From NCBI GenBank assembly GCA_041674625.1, contig JBAYVI010000013.1, positions 1 to 35,673 of the forward strand: 35,673 nt of DNA, in the 5' to 3' direction. The number at the start of each line of letters is the position of its first letter. Position 1 is the stretch's first letter. Source of the stretch: BRH-c32 sp041674625. GTDB taxonomy: Bacteria > Bacteroidota > Ignavibacteria > Ignavibacteriales > Melioribacteraceae. The position numbers and the translations under genes were made by a program. This document shows positions 24,542 through 33,365 of the stretch, one piece after another. Under the pieces are notes generated by a model, which was not told the origin of the DNA, did no database searches, and saw nothing but the letters and a program-made list of their open reading frames with translations.

Positions 24542-24818
24542 AATATTTAAATATTTTTGCTTAAAAACCCGCTTTTTACAATAAATATAATAAGTACAAT
24601 CAAATCCCACTTGACTTATTGGAAAATAAATCGGAAGTTCGTGTAAGTAATTTTTTCACTAGAATCTAAAGACGATTATTTATAAATTTTATTTTCGAGT
24701 TTTAAAAAACACATCTCGCCCTCATTCTCCCTGCAACTAATGCGATAAACATTAGTACTACTGTGGGGGGAATTTTTATACCCATTTTTGTTAAAATTCT
24801 CTTATTTTCACTAATTAT
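24542..24818. other. 277-base gap with one small hairpin
   Basis: No gene of credible length. ACTAATG (24736-24742) and CATTAGT (24750-24756) form a perfect 7-bp stem with a 7-base loop, about 60 bases before the M28 gene. A run of six G follows at 24765-24770 or so. The stretch probably holds the 3' end of the kinase transcript and the promoter of the peptidase gene, but no clear promoter boxes are seen. Confidence 0.4.
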
Positions 24819-26453
24819 ATGAAAACATTTTTATTGATATTTTTGTTTATTTCATTTGAGGCAATAGCTCAAGACTCTTCTGTATGGAAAGATATATCAA
24901 AAGAATCATTTAAAAGAAATTTAACCTTCTTGGGAAGTGATCTATTTGAAGGAAGAGGAACAGGGACTGCCGGTGGAAACCTTGCAGCAAAATATTTGGC
25001 TCTTGAATATGAGCAGTTAAAGTTATCGACTATTGGTCAAAATAATACTTATTACCAATACATACCAATGCATGGAGGGGTTGCATTACAATCTTCTGTT
25101 TTAAATATTTTTCATGAAAACAAAATTGAAAAACTAAAATTAAAAGAAGATTATCTTTTGTATGTTGCAGGAGAGCAAACCTTTGTACCAAAACCATTAG
25201 AGATTGTTTTTGCGGGATATGGAATAATTGCCCCGGAATTTGACTATAATGATTACCAAAGCATTCAAGTGGAAGGTAAAATAGTTGCATTTTTAGATGG
25301 AGAGCCAAAATCTGATAATTCAGATTATTTCTCAGGAAATGAATCTACAGTATATTCATCACCAGAAGCTAAACAGCGAACTGCTTTAGCTAGAGGTGCA
25401 AGAGGCAGTATATTAATTCCTAATCTTGCCGATTCAAAATATTACAGTTGGGAAGAAACAATTTTGCTCTTTTCATTTGAAAATGTAACACTCGCTTATA
25501 CTCCTTCTAATTCCCTAAGCATTCTCCTTAATCCTGAAAGAGCGGAAATATTATTCAAAGATTCGGAGTATAATTACAAACAAATACTTCAAATGCATTC
25601 ATTAAATCAGATGAAGAGTTTTCCACTAAAATCTTCATTGTCCTTTAAAGGTGAATTTAAAGAGAGGGATTTTGTTGCCTCAAACATAGCAGGCATGATA
25701 CCGGGAAGCGATCCTGAATTAAAAGAATCATATATTATTGTATCAGCTCATTATGACCATCTTGGAATTGGAACCGTTATTCGGGGCGATTCTATATATA
25801 ATGGTGTTTATGATAATGCGATGGGTGTTTCTGCACTTCTTGAAATTGCAAAATTATTTTCTAAAGATGAATACAAGCCAAAACGTTCAATTATTTTTCT
25901 CCTTCTCACCGGTGAAGAAAAAGGTTTATTGGGCTCACGTTATTACGCCGATAATCCTATTATACCTTTATATAAAACAATTGCCAATATTAATATAGAC
26001 GGTATTGCTGCATTCGATAAATTTAAAAGCATTGTGGGGATCGGAAGTAATTACTCTACTCTTGAAGATTTTTTGTTAGAACTAAATAAAAAGATGAATT
26101 TGGAAATGGATTCTATACCAAGAGAATTTGCATCCGAAGAAGCATTTACTCAATCAGATCAATTCGCATTCGCACTCGCCGGTGTCCCTTCAATTTTAAT
26201 TTTAGAAGGAACTAAATATGAAAATATAAGCAGCGAAGAAGGAATAAAGAAAATGATTGAATATTATTTTGATTACTACCATTCCCCTTTTGATGATCTT
26301 AGTAGAGAAATCAATTATGATGCTTCGATGCAGCATATTAATGTATTGTTTAATTTTATTCAGCTAATTTCAAATTCTCATCAAATTCCCGAATGGAAAA
26401 AAGGCTCTCCTTTTATTAATCAAAGACTTAGGTCAATTGCGGAGAAGAGATGA
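24819..26453 (+). CDS. Exported M28-family zinc peptidase with a PA domain
   Basis: 544 residues with a signal peptide ending A-I-A-Q at 18. An N-terminal helical lead (L-G-S-D-L-F-E-G-R-G-T-G-T near 38-50) is followed by a protease-associated insert (about 110-260) and the M28 catalytic domain. The dinuclear zinc set is complete: H311 in S-A-H-Y-D-H-L, D332 in G-V-Y-D-N-A-M-G, catalytic E366 and ligand E367 in T-G-E-E-K-G-L-L-G-S, D394 in I-N-I-D-G, and H488 in Y-Y-H-S-P-F-D-D. This layout is that of bacterial secreted aminopeptidases acting in the periplasm or outside. The stop overlaps the ATG of the PstS-like gene (ATGA), so the two are coupled. Confidence 0.92.
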   Translation: MKTFLLIFLFISFEAIAQDSSVWKDISKESFKRNLTFLGSDLFEGRGTGTAGGNLAAKYLALEYEQLKLSTIGQNNTYYQYIPMHGGVALQSSVLNIFHENKIEKLKLKEDYLLYVAGEQTFVPKPLEIVFAGYGIIAPEFDYNDYQSIQVEGKIVAFLDGEPKSDNSDYFSGNESTVYSSPEAKQRTALARGARGSILIPNLADSKYYSWEETILLFSFENVTLAYTPSNSLSILLNPERAEILFKDSEYNYKQILQMHSLNQMKSFPLKSSLSFKGEFKERDFVASNIAGMIPGSDPELKESYIIVSAHYDHLGIGTVIRGDSIYNGVYDNAMGVSALLEIAKLFSKDEYKPKRSIIFLLLTGEEKGLLGSRYYADNPIIPLYKTIANINIDGIAAFDKFKSIVGIGSNYSTLEDFLLELNKKMNLEMDSIPREFASEEAFTQSDQFAFALAGVPSILILEGTKYENISSEEGIKKMIEYYFDYYHSPFDDLSREINYDASMQHINVLFNFIQLISNSHQIPEWKKGSPFINQRLRSIAEKR

Positions 26454-27286
26454 AATCTTTATTGAAACAGTTTATTTTATACTTTCTCGCAATTGTTATT
26501 GGTGGATGCTCATCAACTCAGACAAATGTAGCGGTAATTAAAATAAAGGGCTCTGATACTATGCTTAGTCTTACAGAATACTTAGCGGAAGCATATATGA
26601 GAAAAAATCCGGGAGTTTCTATTTATGTAGATGGCGGTGGTTCATCCTCAGGTATAAAATCTTTGATTAATCGTGAAGTAGATATTTGTATGGCTTCGAG
26701 ACCCTTACAACCCGAAGAGATACAAATGATTGCTTCAAAATATTCTTCTCTTGGAGTGTCTTATATAATAGCAAAAGACGGGCTAAGCATTTATATTAAT
26801 CCAAAGAACAGTAAACGAGATTTTTCAATTGAAGAAATTAAAAAAATCTTTACCGGAAAAATAAAAAATTGGAAAACCCTCGGTGGAAAAGATGAAGCAA
26901 TAGTTCCGATAATCAGGACCCCAAATTCAGGGACTTATCTTTACTTTAAAGAACATCTCCTTGAAGGAGAAGATTATATTTCAAATGCGATTACTGAAAC
27001 TACAACAGCAAAAGTAATTGAACAAGTAGCTAAAAATATTAATGCAATAGGTTATGGGGGACTTGCTTCCGAATCGTTGGAATATCACGCAAGTATCAAT
27101 GGAGTTCCTTCAACTGAAGAAAATATTAGAAATGACAAATATCCGATTAATCGATATCTCCATTTCTATCTACTTACAAATCCAAATGGAGTTTTAAAAG
27201 ATTTTGTCGATTGGGTCTTAAGTCCATCAGGACAAAAAATAATTAAGGATTCGGGTTATATCCCATTATTTGAAATTCAATCTTGA
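26450..27286 (+). CDS. PstS-like phosphate-binding lipoprotein
   Basis: 278 residues with a lipoprotein signal ending I-V-I-G-G-C at C20. The mature protein is a short PstS-type substrate-binding protein: I-K-G-S-D-T-M at about 32-38 (phosphate contacts), V-D-G-G-G-S-S-S-G-I near 60-69, D-I-C-M-A-S-R near 79-85, F-S-I-E-E-I-K-K-I-F-T-G-K-I-K-N-W near 125-141, and R-T-P-N-S-G-T-Y near 155-162. It should bind inorganic phosphate in the periplasm. No pstC, pstA, pstB or phoU gene follows: the next gene is convergent nine bases on. It overlaps the M28 peptidase by four bases. Could be an orphan binding protein serving a transporter elsewhere, or a phosphate sensor. Confidence 0.88.
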   Translation: MKSLLKQFILYFLAIVIGGCSSTQTNVAVIKIKGSDTMLSLTEYLAEAYMRKNPGVSIYVDGGGSSSGIKSLINREVDICMASRPLQPEEIQMIASKYSSLGVSYIIAKDGLSIYINPKNSKRDFSIEEIKKIFTGKIKNWKTLGGKDEAIVPIIRTPNSGTYLYFKEHLLEGEDYISNAITETTTAKVIEQVAKNINAIGYGGLASESLEYHASINGVPSTEENIRNDKYPINRYLHFYLLTNPNGVLKDFVDWVLSPSGQKIIKDSGYIPLFEIQS

Positions 27287-27295
27287 ACTTATAGT

Positions 27296-28969
27296 CTAGA
27301 ACTGTAAATACATCTTAAACATTCCGTAAGTTAAATCGTTGTTTCTATCATATGTAATATTATTTTGATCAGAGTAGTTAACTATAAAATCGAACATAAT
27401 ATTTCTTAATGGTTCGTATCTTACAAGCAATTTAATATTGGTTTTATTTATTCTGATACCGTCAAGAAAAATAGCATCCTCCGAATCGATATCCATTCGA
27501 TGAGGAACTTTAGAATCTCCACCTACATTTTTAATAAGGTCTCCGCTAGCATCAACTACATTTTTACCTGAACGAGTATTAGTATATTCAAGTTCACATC
27601 TCAATCGGTCGCTAAAATTATATGTAATACGTGCCATAAGTTCTTCGGCATTCGGACCTATACGATGCCCAAGATTACTTCCATACGCGGTAACGGCATT
27701 CTTCAAATTAGTATGAGAATATACATAAGGACGAATCTTTGTAAATTCAGCAGAGAATGAAAAATCGGAAAAATCAAAAGGAGAGTACCACATAAACCCT
27801 AATTGATATGCGGTTTTGTTGGAGAAACGTTCCATATCTTGAAGATTAGATAAAATATCTTCATCCAAATAAAATGTTCCTTGTATCTCAAAATTTCTTA
27901 AGAAATGAGTTTGCAAATCGAGATATAAAATCCCGTTATCTCGATCTTGAAGCGACATTTCAGTGAATTTATAAAATGCAAATGGATTAAGATATGCGGG
28001 ATCAAGTCCTCTGCCTGAATAGATAATCTGTTCACCGAGGGAGAAATCAATAAACTTTGGAAAAGATAATGTAAAAACATTAGCGGCAATATATTTTGTA
28101 TAGTTGCTATCTCTAACTTCGCTAAAATCGCCAACCGTAGAACCATGGAACGAAGTAAATTTAAAGACACCATAACTAAACCCAACCCTTACAAAATCAA
28201 TATATGCATGATCTCCGGTTAAAACGAGAGAACTTCCATAACCATAACCGAAGCGAACTCTTTCCCTACCTATTTGAAAAGAGTAATTCATATCTTCAAC
28301 CGGTTCGTTATAATATCTCAAATATCCTTCAGCAAAATCATAATTACGAATATTTTCGATCCCTTCATTGAACTTAAAATTATAATTCAACCTCGAATCA
28401 TATTGAGGGGCTTCATCTATACTTCCGCTTACGCCCCCCTTAACAACTTTTAACATGTAACCAAGTTTACCGAGTATAGTACCTCTGCCTTTAAAGCCAA
28501 TATCATATATTTCAGAATTATCCATTCGAGGATCAAATTGCTGTCCGTGGTTATAATTACCGAGCAGATTAAAATAGAAATTTATATTCTTATCCTGATA
28601 GGAATAAAAATATTTTAATTTATCCGAGAAGAAAAGATCGAGCCCGGTATCGTAAATTTCAGAACCCCCAACTAATTGAGCTGTATTATTTGTATTCTGA
28701 AAATTGGTATTAAACTCCAATAGATACTTTTCGAGAAATTTAATTTCTGTTTCAGAAAGCGCATCTTTTTTAGAATCAATCTCATTTAAAAAATTAAGTA
28801 CTTCAAGCCGCGACATATTCGGTTGGCTATCATGTATACTACTGATGATACTTTTTACTTTCATTTCTTTGAGATATTTATATACATCATGCTCAAGTTC
28901 AACGTTTTCCACCTGAGCAGATATTAAGGAGATAGAAAAAAAGAACATTAACAGAAATTTCATTTTCAT
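27296..28969 (-). CDS. Wzi-like outer-membrane barrel (capsule assembly family)
   Basis: 557 residues with a signal peptide ending I-S-A-Q at about 19. Residues about 22-85 form a small helical domain (D-V-Y-K-Y-L-K-E-M, then M-S-R-L-E-V-L-N-F-L-N, then F-L-E-K-Y-L-L-E-F), as seen before the barrel in Bacteroidota Wzi-like proteins. A large barrel follows, with G-R-E-R-V-R-F-G-Y-G-Y-G-S-S near 238-251 and D-F-V-R-V-G-F-S-Y-G near 261-270, ending in Y-G-M-F-K-M-Y-L-Q-F, a typical terminal strand with C-terminal Phe. Wzi of E. coli ties group 1 capsule to the surface; no capsule polymer genes are in the window, so a different role is possible. Its ATG lies one base after the stop of the POT transporter (TAATATG). 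Confidence 0.66.
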   Translation of the reverse strand: MKMKFLLMFFFSISLISAQVENVELEHDVYKYLKEMKVKSIISSIHDSQPNMSRLEVLNFLNEIDSKKDALSETEIKFLEKYLLEFNTNFQNTNNTAQLVGGSEIYDTGLDLFFSDKLKYFYSYQDKNINFYFNLLGNYNHGQQFDPRMDNSEIYDIGFKGRGTILGKLGYMLKVVKGGVSGSIDEAPQYDSRLNYNFKFNEGIENIRNYDFAEGYLRYYNEPVEDMNYSFQIGRERVRFGYGYGSSLVLTGDHAYIDFVRVGFSYGVFKFTSFHGSTVGDFSEVRDSNYTKYIAANVFTLSFPKFIDFSLGEQIIYSGRGLDPAYLNPFAFYKFTEMSLQDRDNGILYLDLQTHFLRNFEIQGTFYLDEDILSNLQDMERFSNKTAYQLGFMWYSPFDFSDFSFSAEFTKIRPYVYSHTNLKNAVTAYGSNLGHRIGPNAEELMARITYNFSDRLRCELEYTNTRSGKNVVDASGDLIKNVGGDSKVPHRMDIDSEDAIFLDGIRINKTNIKLLVRYEPLRNIMFDFIVNYSDQNNITYDRNNDLTYGMFKMYLQF

Positions 28970-28970
28970 A

Positions 28971-30275
28971 TTATGCTTCTACGTTTTTGGGAGCAAGGAA
29001 TTTATTAAATAATAGAAGTCCAATAATTGTTGCTACTCCAATCATACTAAATATAATCCAAAGTATTTGGGGCTGATGAAGTTTATCTACAAAATGGACA
29101 TATAAATTAGCACCGAGAATACCGCCAATACCGCTTCCGAGAACTCCATATAAAAACGAATAACCGAGATAAGTTGCCTTCTTATCTTCGGGAGCTATTA
29201 ATCCTACATAACTTATAAATTTAGGGTGAGCTGTCATTTCACCGATTGAGAAGATTATAATCCCAGCCATAAAAACAAATGGGTGCGAAGATATAGCTAA
29301 AATGCCCATTCCTATTGCACCAATTCCAATCCCTGTAATCATTGTCGGAAGTGCTTTCTTTGCCTTGACTATGCTCGATATGAATATCTGCAAGGCAATA
29401 ATTGTTCCTGCATTAATTACTGTAACATGTTCTACATCAAAATGCCAATTCGGATTACTAATGAAAATTCCGAGAATAGAATTAATAAAATTATTTATCG
29501 GGGTTGGATCTACATAATCTTTGAAGTACCAAAGAACCGTATCAAACATTTGGAAATAAAGAATCCAAAATCCGGAATAGATAACAATCATAATAATAAA
29601 ACGAAAATCTTTAAGTACAAGGATTGCACCCTGAAGTACTTCGAGTAGTGATTTACTACTTTTAGGTTTATCAGGTTCTTTATAAACTATTAAATTCAAT
29701 AGAAGAAGCCAGCCCGTACCAACCGCAGCCATTATAAATATATAAGAATAAGAATATGCTTTAAGTATTGGCACTAAGATTAAAGGGAAAATAAAAGCAC
29801 CGAGATTAATAGACCAGTAAAAGATTCCGAATGCAAGTCCTGAATTTTCTTTTGTTGTAACGCGCGCAATAGTACCCGAAATAACAGGCTTAAATGTGCC
29901 CGCACCAAGAACCATTAAAATAAGGCTTGAAAAAACCAAAACATAACTCGTTGCCATGCTCGTTAAAAAATAACCGAGACTCATAACAGCAAAAGCAAAG
30001 AATAGGGTTTTTCTATACCCAAACCGATCTGCTATTGCACCCGAAAGAATAGGAAGAATATATAATATCGGCTGAATTGTACTTTTAATTACGCCTACGC
30101 TTTCCTTTGAAAACCCAAGTCCACCTTCATTCGTGCTTAAAACGAGATAAACGGAAAGTATTGACATAACTCCGTAATAAGAACCTCTTTCAAAAAATTC
30201 CATCATTATTACGGTCCAGAAATTTCTTGGAAAAGCGAAAAATGAACTTTTCTTTTCGATTTTTTCTTCAGTCAT
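28971..30275 (-). CDS. POT/PTR-type MFS transporter
   Basis: 434 residues, 12 predicted helices. The first helix carries E-F-F-E-R-G-S-Y-Y-G near residues 26-35, the E-x-x-E-R-x-x-Y-Y-G motif of proton-dependent oligopeptide transporters, and A-G-T-F-K-P-V-I-S-G in helix 4 has the conserved Lys. F-G-I-F-Y-W-S-I-N-L-G-A-F and F-S-I-G-E-M-T-A-H-P-K-F-I-S-Y-V-G-L in the second half also match the family. It should import di- or tripeptides (or related compounds) with protons across the inner membrane. Shorter than typical POT proteins of about 490 residues, so substrate is uncertain. Sits 36 bases after the RND pump gene and one base before the Wzi-like gene. Confidence 0.85.
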   Translation of the reverse strand: MTEEKIEKKSSFFAFPRNFWTVIMMEFFERGSYYGVMSILSVYLVLSTNEGGLGFSKESVGVIKSTIQPILYILPILSGAIADRFGYRKTLFFAFAVMSLGYFLTSMATSYVLVFSSLILMVLGAGTFKPVISGTIARVTTKENSGLAFGIFYWSINLGAFIFPLILVPILKAYSYSYIFIMAAVGTGWLLLLNLIVYKEPDKPKSSKSLLEVLQGAILVLKDFRFIIMIVIYSGFWILYFQMFDTVLWYFKDYVDPTPINNFINSILGIFISNPNWHFDVEHVTVINAGTIIALQIFISSIVKAKKALPTMITGIGIGAIGMGILAISSHPFVFMAGIIIFSIGEMTAHPKFISYVGLIAPEDKKATYLGYSFLYGVLGSGIGGILGANLYVHFVDKLHQPQILWIIFSMIGVATIIGLLLFNKFLAPKNVEA

Positions 30276-30311
30276 AAATTACCTTTTACTTTTAGAAATA
30301 TTTAATTACTA

Positions 30312-33300
30312 CTAATATGAATTTGCTACTTCTTTCTTTTTGTCCGAAAAATATGAATAAACAGCAGGAATTACATAAAGCGTTAATATAGTTGAGAATA
30401 TAAGCCCGCCAATAACTGCAATACCCATTGAGACACGGCTGCCTGATCCTGCGCCAATCGCCAATGCAATTGGGAGCGTTCCCAATATTGTAGAAAGACT
30501 TGTCATTAAGATGGGTCTTAATCTCAATGCAGCAGCTTCCTGAACAGCATCAATTGCCTTTAATCCTTGTTCTTTTTTCTGATTTGCAAATTCAACAATC
30601 AAGATACCATTTTTTGTAACAATACCAATAAGCATAATCTGTCCAATTTCGCTAAAGATATTTAGCGTCTGGTTGAAATACCAAAGTGATAAAACTGCAC
30701 CACCAATAGCGAGGGGAACAGTAAACATTATTACAAAAGGATCGCGGAAGCTTTCAAACTGTGCCGCAAGAATTAAGAAGATTAATACGATTGCTAACAT
30801 AAAAGTAAAAATTAGGCTTGATGAACTTTCTACGAAATCTTTTGAAGCACCTTCGAGTGCAGTAGAAAATTTTTCATCTAAAACTTTTTTAGCAATTTTA
30901 TCCATCTCTGTAATTCCATCACCAATAGTTTTGCCCGGTGCTAAAGATGCACTTACCGTAGCACTTACATAACGATTGAAGCGATATAACTGAGGGGGAC
31001 TGCTTCTTTCGGTAAGTGAAATTAAATTATCTAATTGAATTAAATCACCGCGATTGTTTTTTACATAAAGAGATACAAGATCGAGCGGCTTAGTTCTATC
31101 CTCTTTTTGAACCTGACCAATTATTTGATACTGCTTACCGTTCATAATAAAAAAGCCAAACCTTTGACCGCTATATGCTAATTGCAATGTTTGAGCAATA
31201 TCGAGAGCCGAAACACCTAGTTCTCTTGCTTTACTTCTATTAATTTCGAGAACGATTTCCGGCTTATTGAATTTGAGGTTTACATCCACCTGCGCAAATG
31301 TAGGATTTGTTTTCGCTTCATCAAGGAATTTTGGTATAGCTTCTCTTAGTTTTTCTATTGTTGGAGCTTGGATAACGTATTGAACAGGTAGACCACCGCG
31401 CCTGGTTCCAATCGATTGCTGTTGAATAACGAATGTTTTTACATCATTAAACTGTTTCATCAATTCGCTCAATTCATCAGCATATTGCTGTTGAGTTTTT
31501 CCCCTGTCCTGAGCATCAGTTAATGAAATTCTAACGAATCCGCTATTAGAACTTGTAGAACTTCCCGGAGAAGTCATAGATATTATTGCAGTCCTATCTT
31601 TTACTGAATCCATTACGGCTTGAGAAATTTTATCCATATAAGCTGCCATAAAATCATAAGACGTACCTTCAGCACCAGTCGTAGTAATTCTTATTTCGCC
31701 TCGGTCTTCCATTGGAGAAAGCTCGCTCGGAATCATCATTCCAAAAACGAAAATAAATGCTATTGCTCCACCCATTATTATGAAAGCTACCCAACGGCGT
31801 TTCATAAATTTTGCAAGCGAGCTTCGGTAACTACTTTCAAGCCATGTAAAAAATGGTTCAGTCTTATAATAAAATTTTGAGTGTTTTGATTTCTTCTTTA
31901 ATATTCGTGTGGAAAGCATGGGAGTGAGAGTAAGGGCAACGAATGCGGAGATAATAACTGAACCTGCAATTACAACACCAAATTCAACAAATAGTCTTCC
32001 TGTAATTCCCTGCAAAAACATAATCGGAAGGAATACTGCGGCAAGTGTAATTGTAGTAGAAATAATTGCGAAAAAGATTTCGGACGTGCCTTTTGTGCCT
32101 GCTTCAATTGGGTCCATCCCCTCTTCTATTTTTCTAAAAATATTCTCGAGTACTACGATAGCATCATCCACCACTATACCGATAGCAAGCACAAGCCCTA
32201 ATAAAGTTAAAACGTTAATAGAGAAATCTGCCAAATACATTATAAAAAATGCACCGATAATACTAACCGGGATAACAACAATGGGAATAAGTGTAGTTCG
32301 CCAATCTCTAAAGAATAGATAGATAATTATTATCACCAACCCAAATGCGATAAGGATTGTTTCTCTTACTTCGGAAACAGAAGCACGAATATATTTAGTT
32401 ACGTCAAAACCGATACCGAGAGAAATATCTGCGGGAAGATCTTTTTTAATGTCTTCAATTCTTTTATAAAATTCATCTGCAATTTCAATATAATTAACTC
32501 CCGGCTGAGGAATTAAAACCACGCCAACCATCGGAATACCATCCCGTTTTAAAATGGTTCTTTCATTTTCAGGGTATAACTCTGCTTTACCTATATCGCT
32601 AAAACGAATCAGCACTCCACCAGCATCTTTAATAATAAGATTATTAAAATCCTCTACGGTCGTTAACCGGCTCTTCGTTCTTACAGTTAGTTCAGTATTA
32701 TTTCCTTCAATTCTCCCAGATGGAAGTTCAATGTTTTCACGCGTAACAGCGTTTCTTATTTCTACCGGTGTGATCTTATATGCTGCTAATTTTGCAGGAT
32801 CCATCCAAAGACGCATCGAATAGCGTTTCTGTCCCCATATTTGAACATTACTAACACCATTTATTGTCTGAAGACGTTCTTTAAAAACATTTTGCGCATA
32901 GTCAGAAAGTTCGAGTAAATTTCTATTGCTGCTTTGAATATTTAAAAATACTATTGGAACTGCATCTGCATCAGCTTTAGTAACAATAGGTGGGTCGGCA
33001 TCGGGTGGTAGATTGAATCGAGCACGCGACACTCTATCCCTAACGTCATTCGCTGCATCTTCAAGGTCTATGCTTACATCAAATTCCACCGTTACGCTGC
33101 TGCTTCCATCACGGCTTGAAGAAGTTAATGATCTAATTCCTGCAATACCATTAATCTGCTCTTCTAATGGTTCTGTAATTTGTGATTCTATTACGTCAGC
33201 ATTTGCACCCGGATAACTTGTAGATACATTTATTATAGGAGGATCAATGCTTGGATACTCTCTGATTCCGAGATAAGTATAACTGATTACCCCGAACAGA

Positions 33301-33365
33301 ATAATCAAAATTGACATAACAATCGCAAGGACAGGTCTGCGAATGCTTAATGAAGATAAACTCAT
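30312..33365 (-). CDS. RND efflux pump, HAE1 family (AcrB-like)
   Basis: 1017 residues, full length for AcrB/MexB-type pumps. Twelve helices with two large periplasmic loops. M-S-L-S-S-L-S-I-R-R-P-V-L-A opens helix 1; the proton-relay Asp pair is D400-D401 in G-I-V-V-D-D-A-I in helix 4, and the partner Lys lies in I-G-I-V-T-K-N-G-I-L in helix 10. E-I-F-F-A-I-I-S-T-T-I-T-L-A-A-V-F-L-P and F-V-A-L-T-L-T-P-M-L are further hallmarks. It should export hydrophobic or amphiphilic drugs and metabolites from the inner-membrane leaflet and periplasm. The start overlaps the adaptor stop (TAATG) and is preceded by a perfect AAGGAGGT Shine-Dalgarno. No outer-membrane channel gene is linked and no regulator gene adjoins. 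Confidence 0.95.
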   Translation of the reverse strand: MSLSSLSIRRPVLAIVMSILIILFGVISYTYLGIREYPSIDPPIINVSTSYPGANADVIESQITEPLEEQINGIAGIRSLTSSSRDGSSSVTVEFDVSIDLEDAANDVRDRVSRARFNLPPDADPPIVTKADADAVPIVFLNIQSSNRNLLELSDYAQNVFKERLQTINGVSNVQIWGQKRYSMRLWMDPAKLAAYKITPVEIRNAVTRENIELPSGRIEGNNTELTVRTKSRLTTVEDFNNLIIKDAGGVLIRFSDIGKAELYPENERTILKRDGIPMVGVVLIPQPGVNYIEIADEFYKRIEDIKKDLPADISLGIGFDVTKYIRASVSEVRETILIAFGLVIIIIYLFFRDWRTTLIPIVVIPVSIIGAFFIMYLADFSINVLTLLGLVLAIGIVVDDAIVVLENIFRKIEEGMDPIEAGTKGTSEIFFAIISTTITLAAVFLPIMFLQGITGRLFVEFGVVIAGSVIISAFVALTLTPMLSTRILKKKSKHSKFYYKTEPFFTWLESSYRSSLAKFMKRRWVAFIIMGGAIAFIFVFGMMIPSELSPMEDRGEIRITTTGAEGTSYDFMAAYMDKISQAVMDSVKDRTAIISMTSPGSSTSSNSGFVRISLTDAQDRGKTQQQYADELSELMKQFNDVKTFVIQQQSIGTRRGGLPVQYVIQAPTIEKLREAIPKFLDEAKTNPTFAQVDVNLKFNKPEIVLEINRSKARELGVSALDIAQTLQLAYSGQRFGFFIMNGKQYQIIGQVQKEDRTKPLDLVSLYVKNNRGDLIQLDNLISLTERSSPPQLYRFNRYVSATVSASLAPGKTIGDGITEMDKIAKKVLDEKFSTALEGASKDFVESSSSLIFTFMLAIVLIFLILAAQFESFRDPFVIMFTVPLAIGGAVLSLWYFNQTLNIFSEIGQIMLIGIVTKNGILIVEFANQKKEQGLKAIDAVQEAAALRLRPILMTSLSTILGTLPIALAIGAGSGSRVSMGIAVIGGLIFSTILTLYVIPAVYSYFSDKKKEVANSY

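Noticed and set aside
24700..24785. Minus-strand ORF of 27 codons beginning M-G-I-K-I-P-P-T-V-V-L, which faintly resembles the start of isoprenylcysteine-methyltransferase-like proteins.
   Set aside because: No clear Shine-Dalgarno at the right distance, no continuation in any frame further along, and the similarity rests on a handful of residues. It may be chance or a very decayed remnant.
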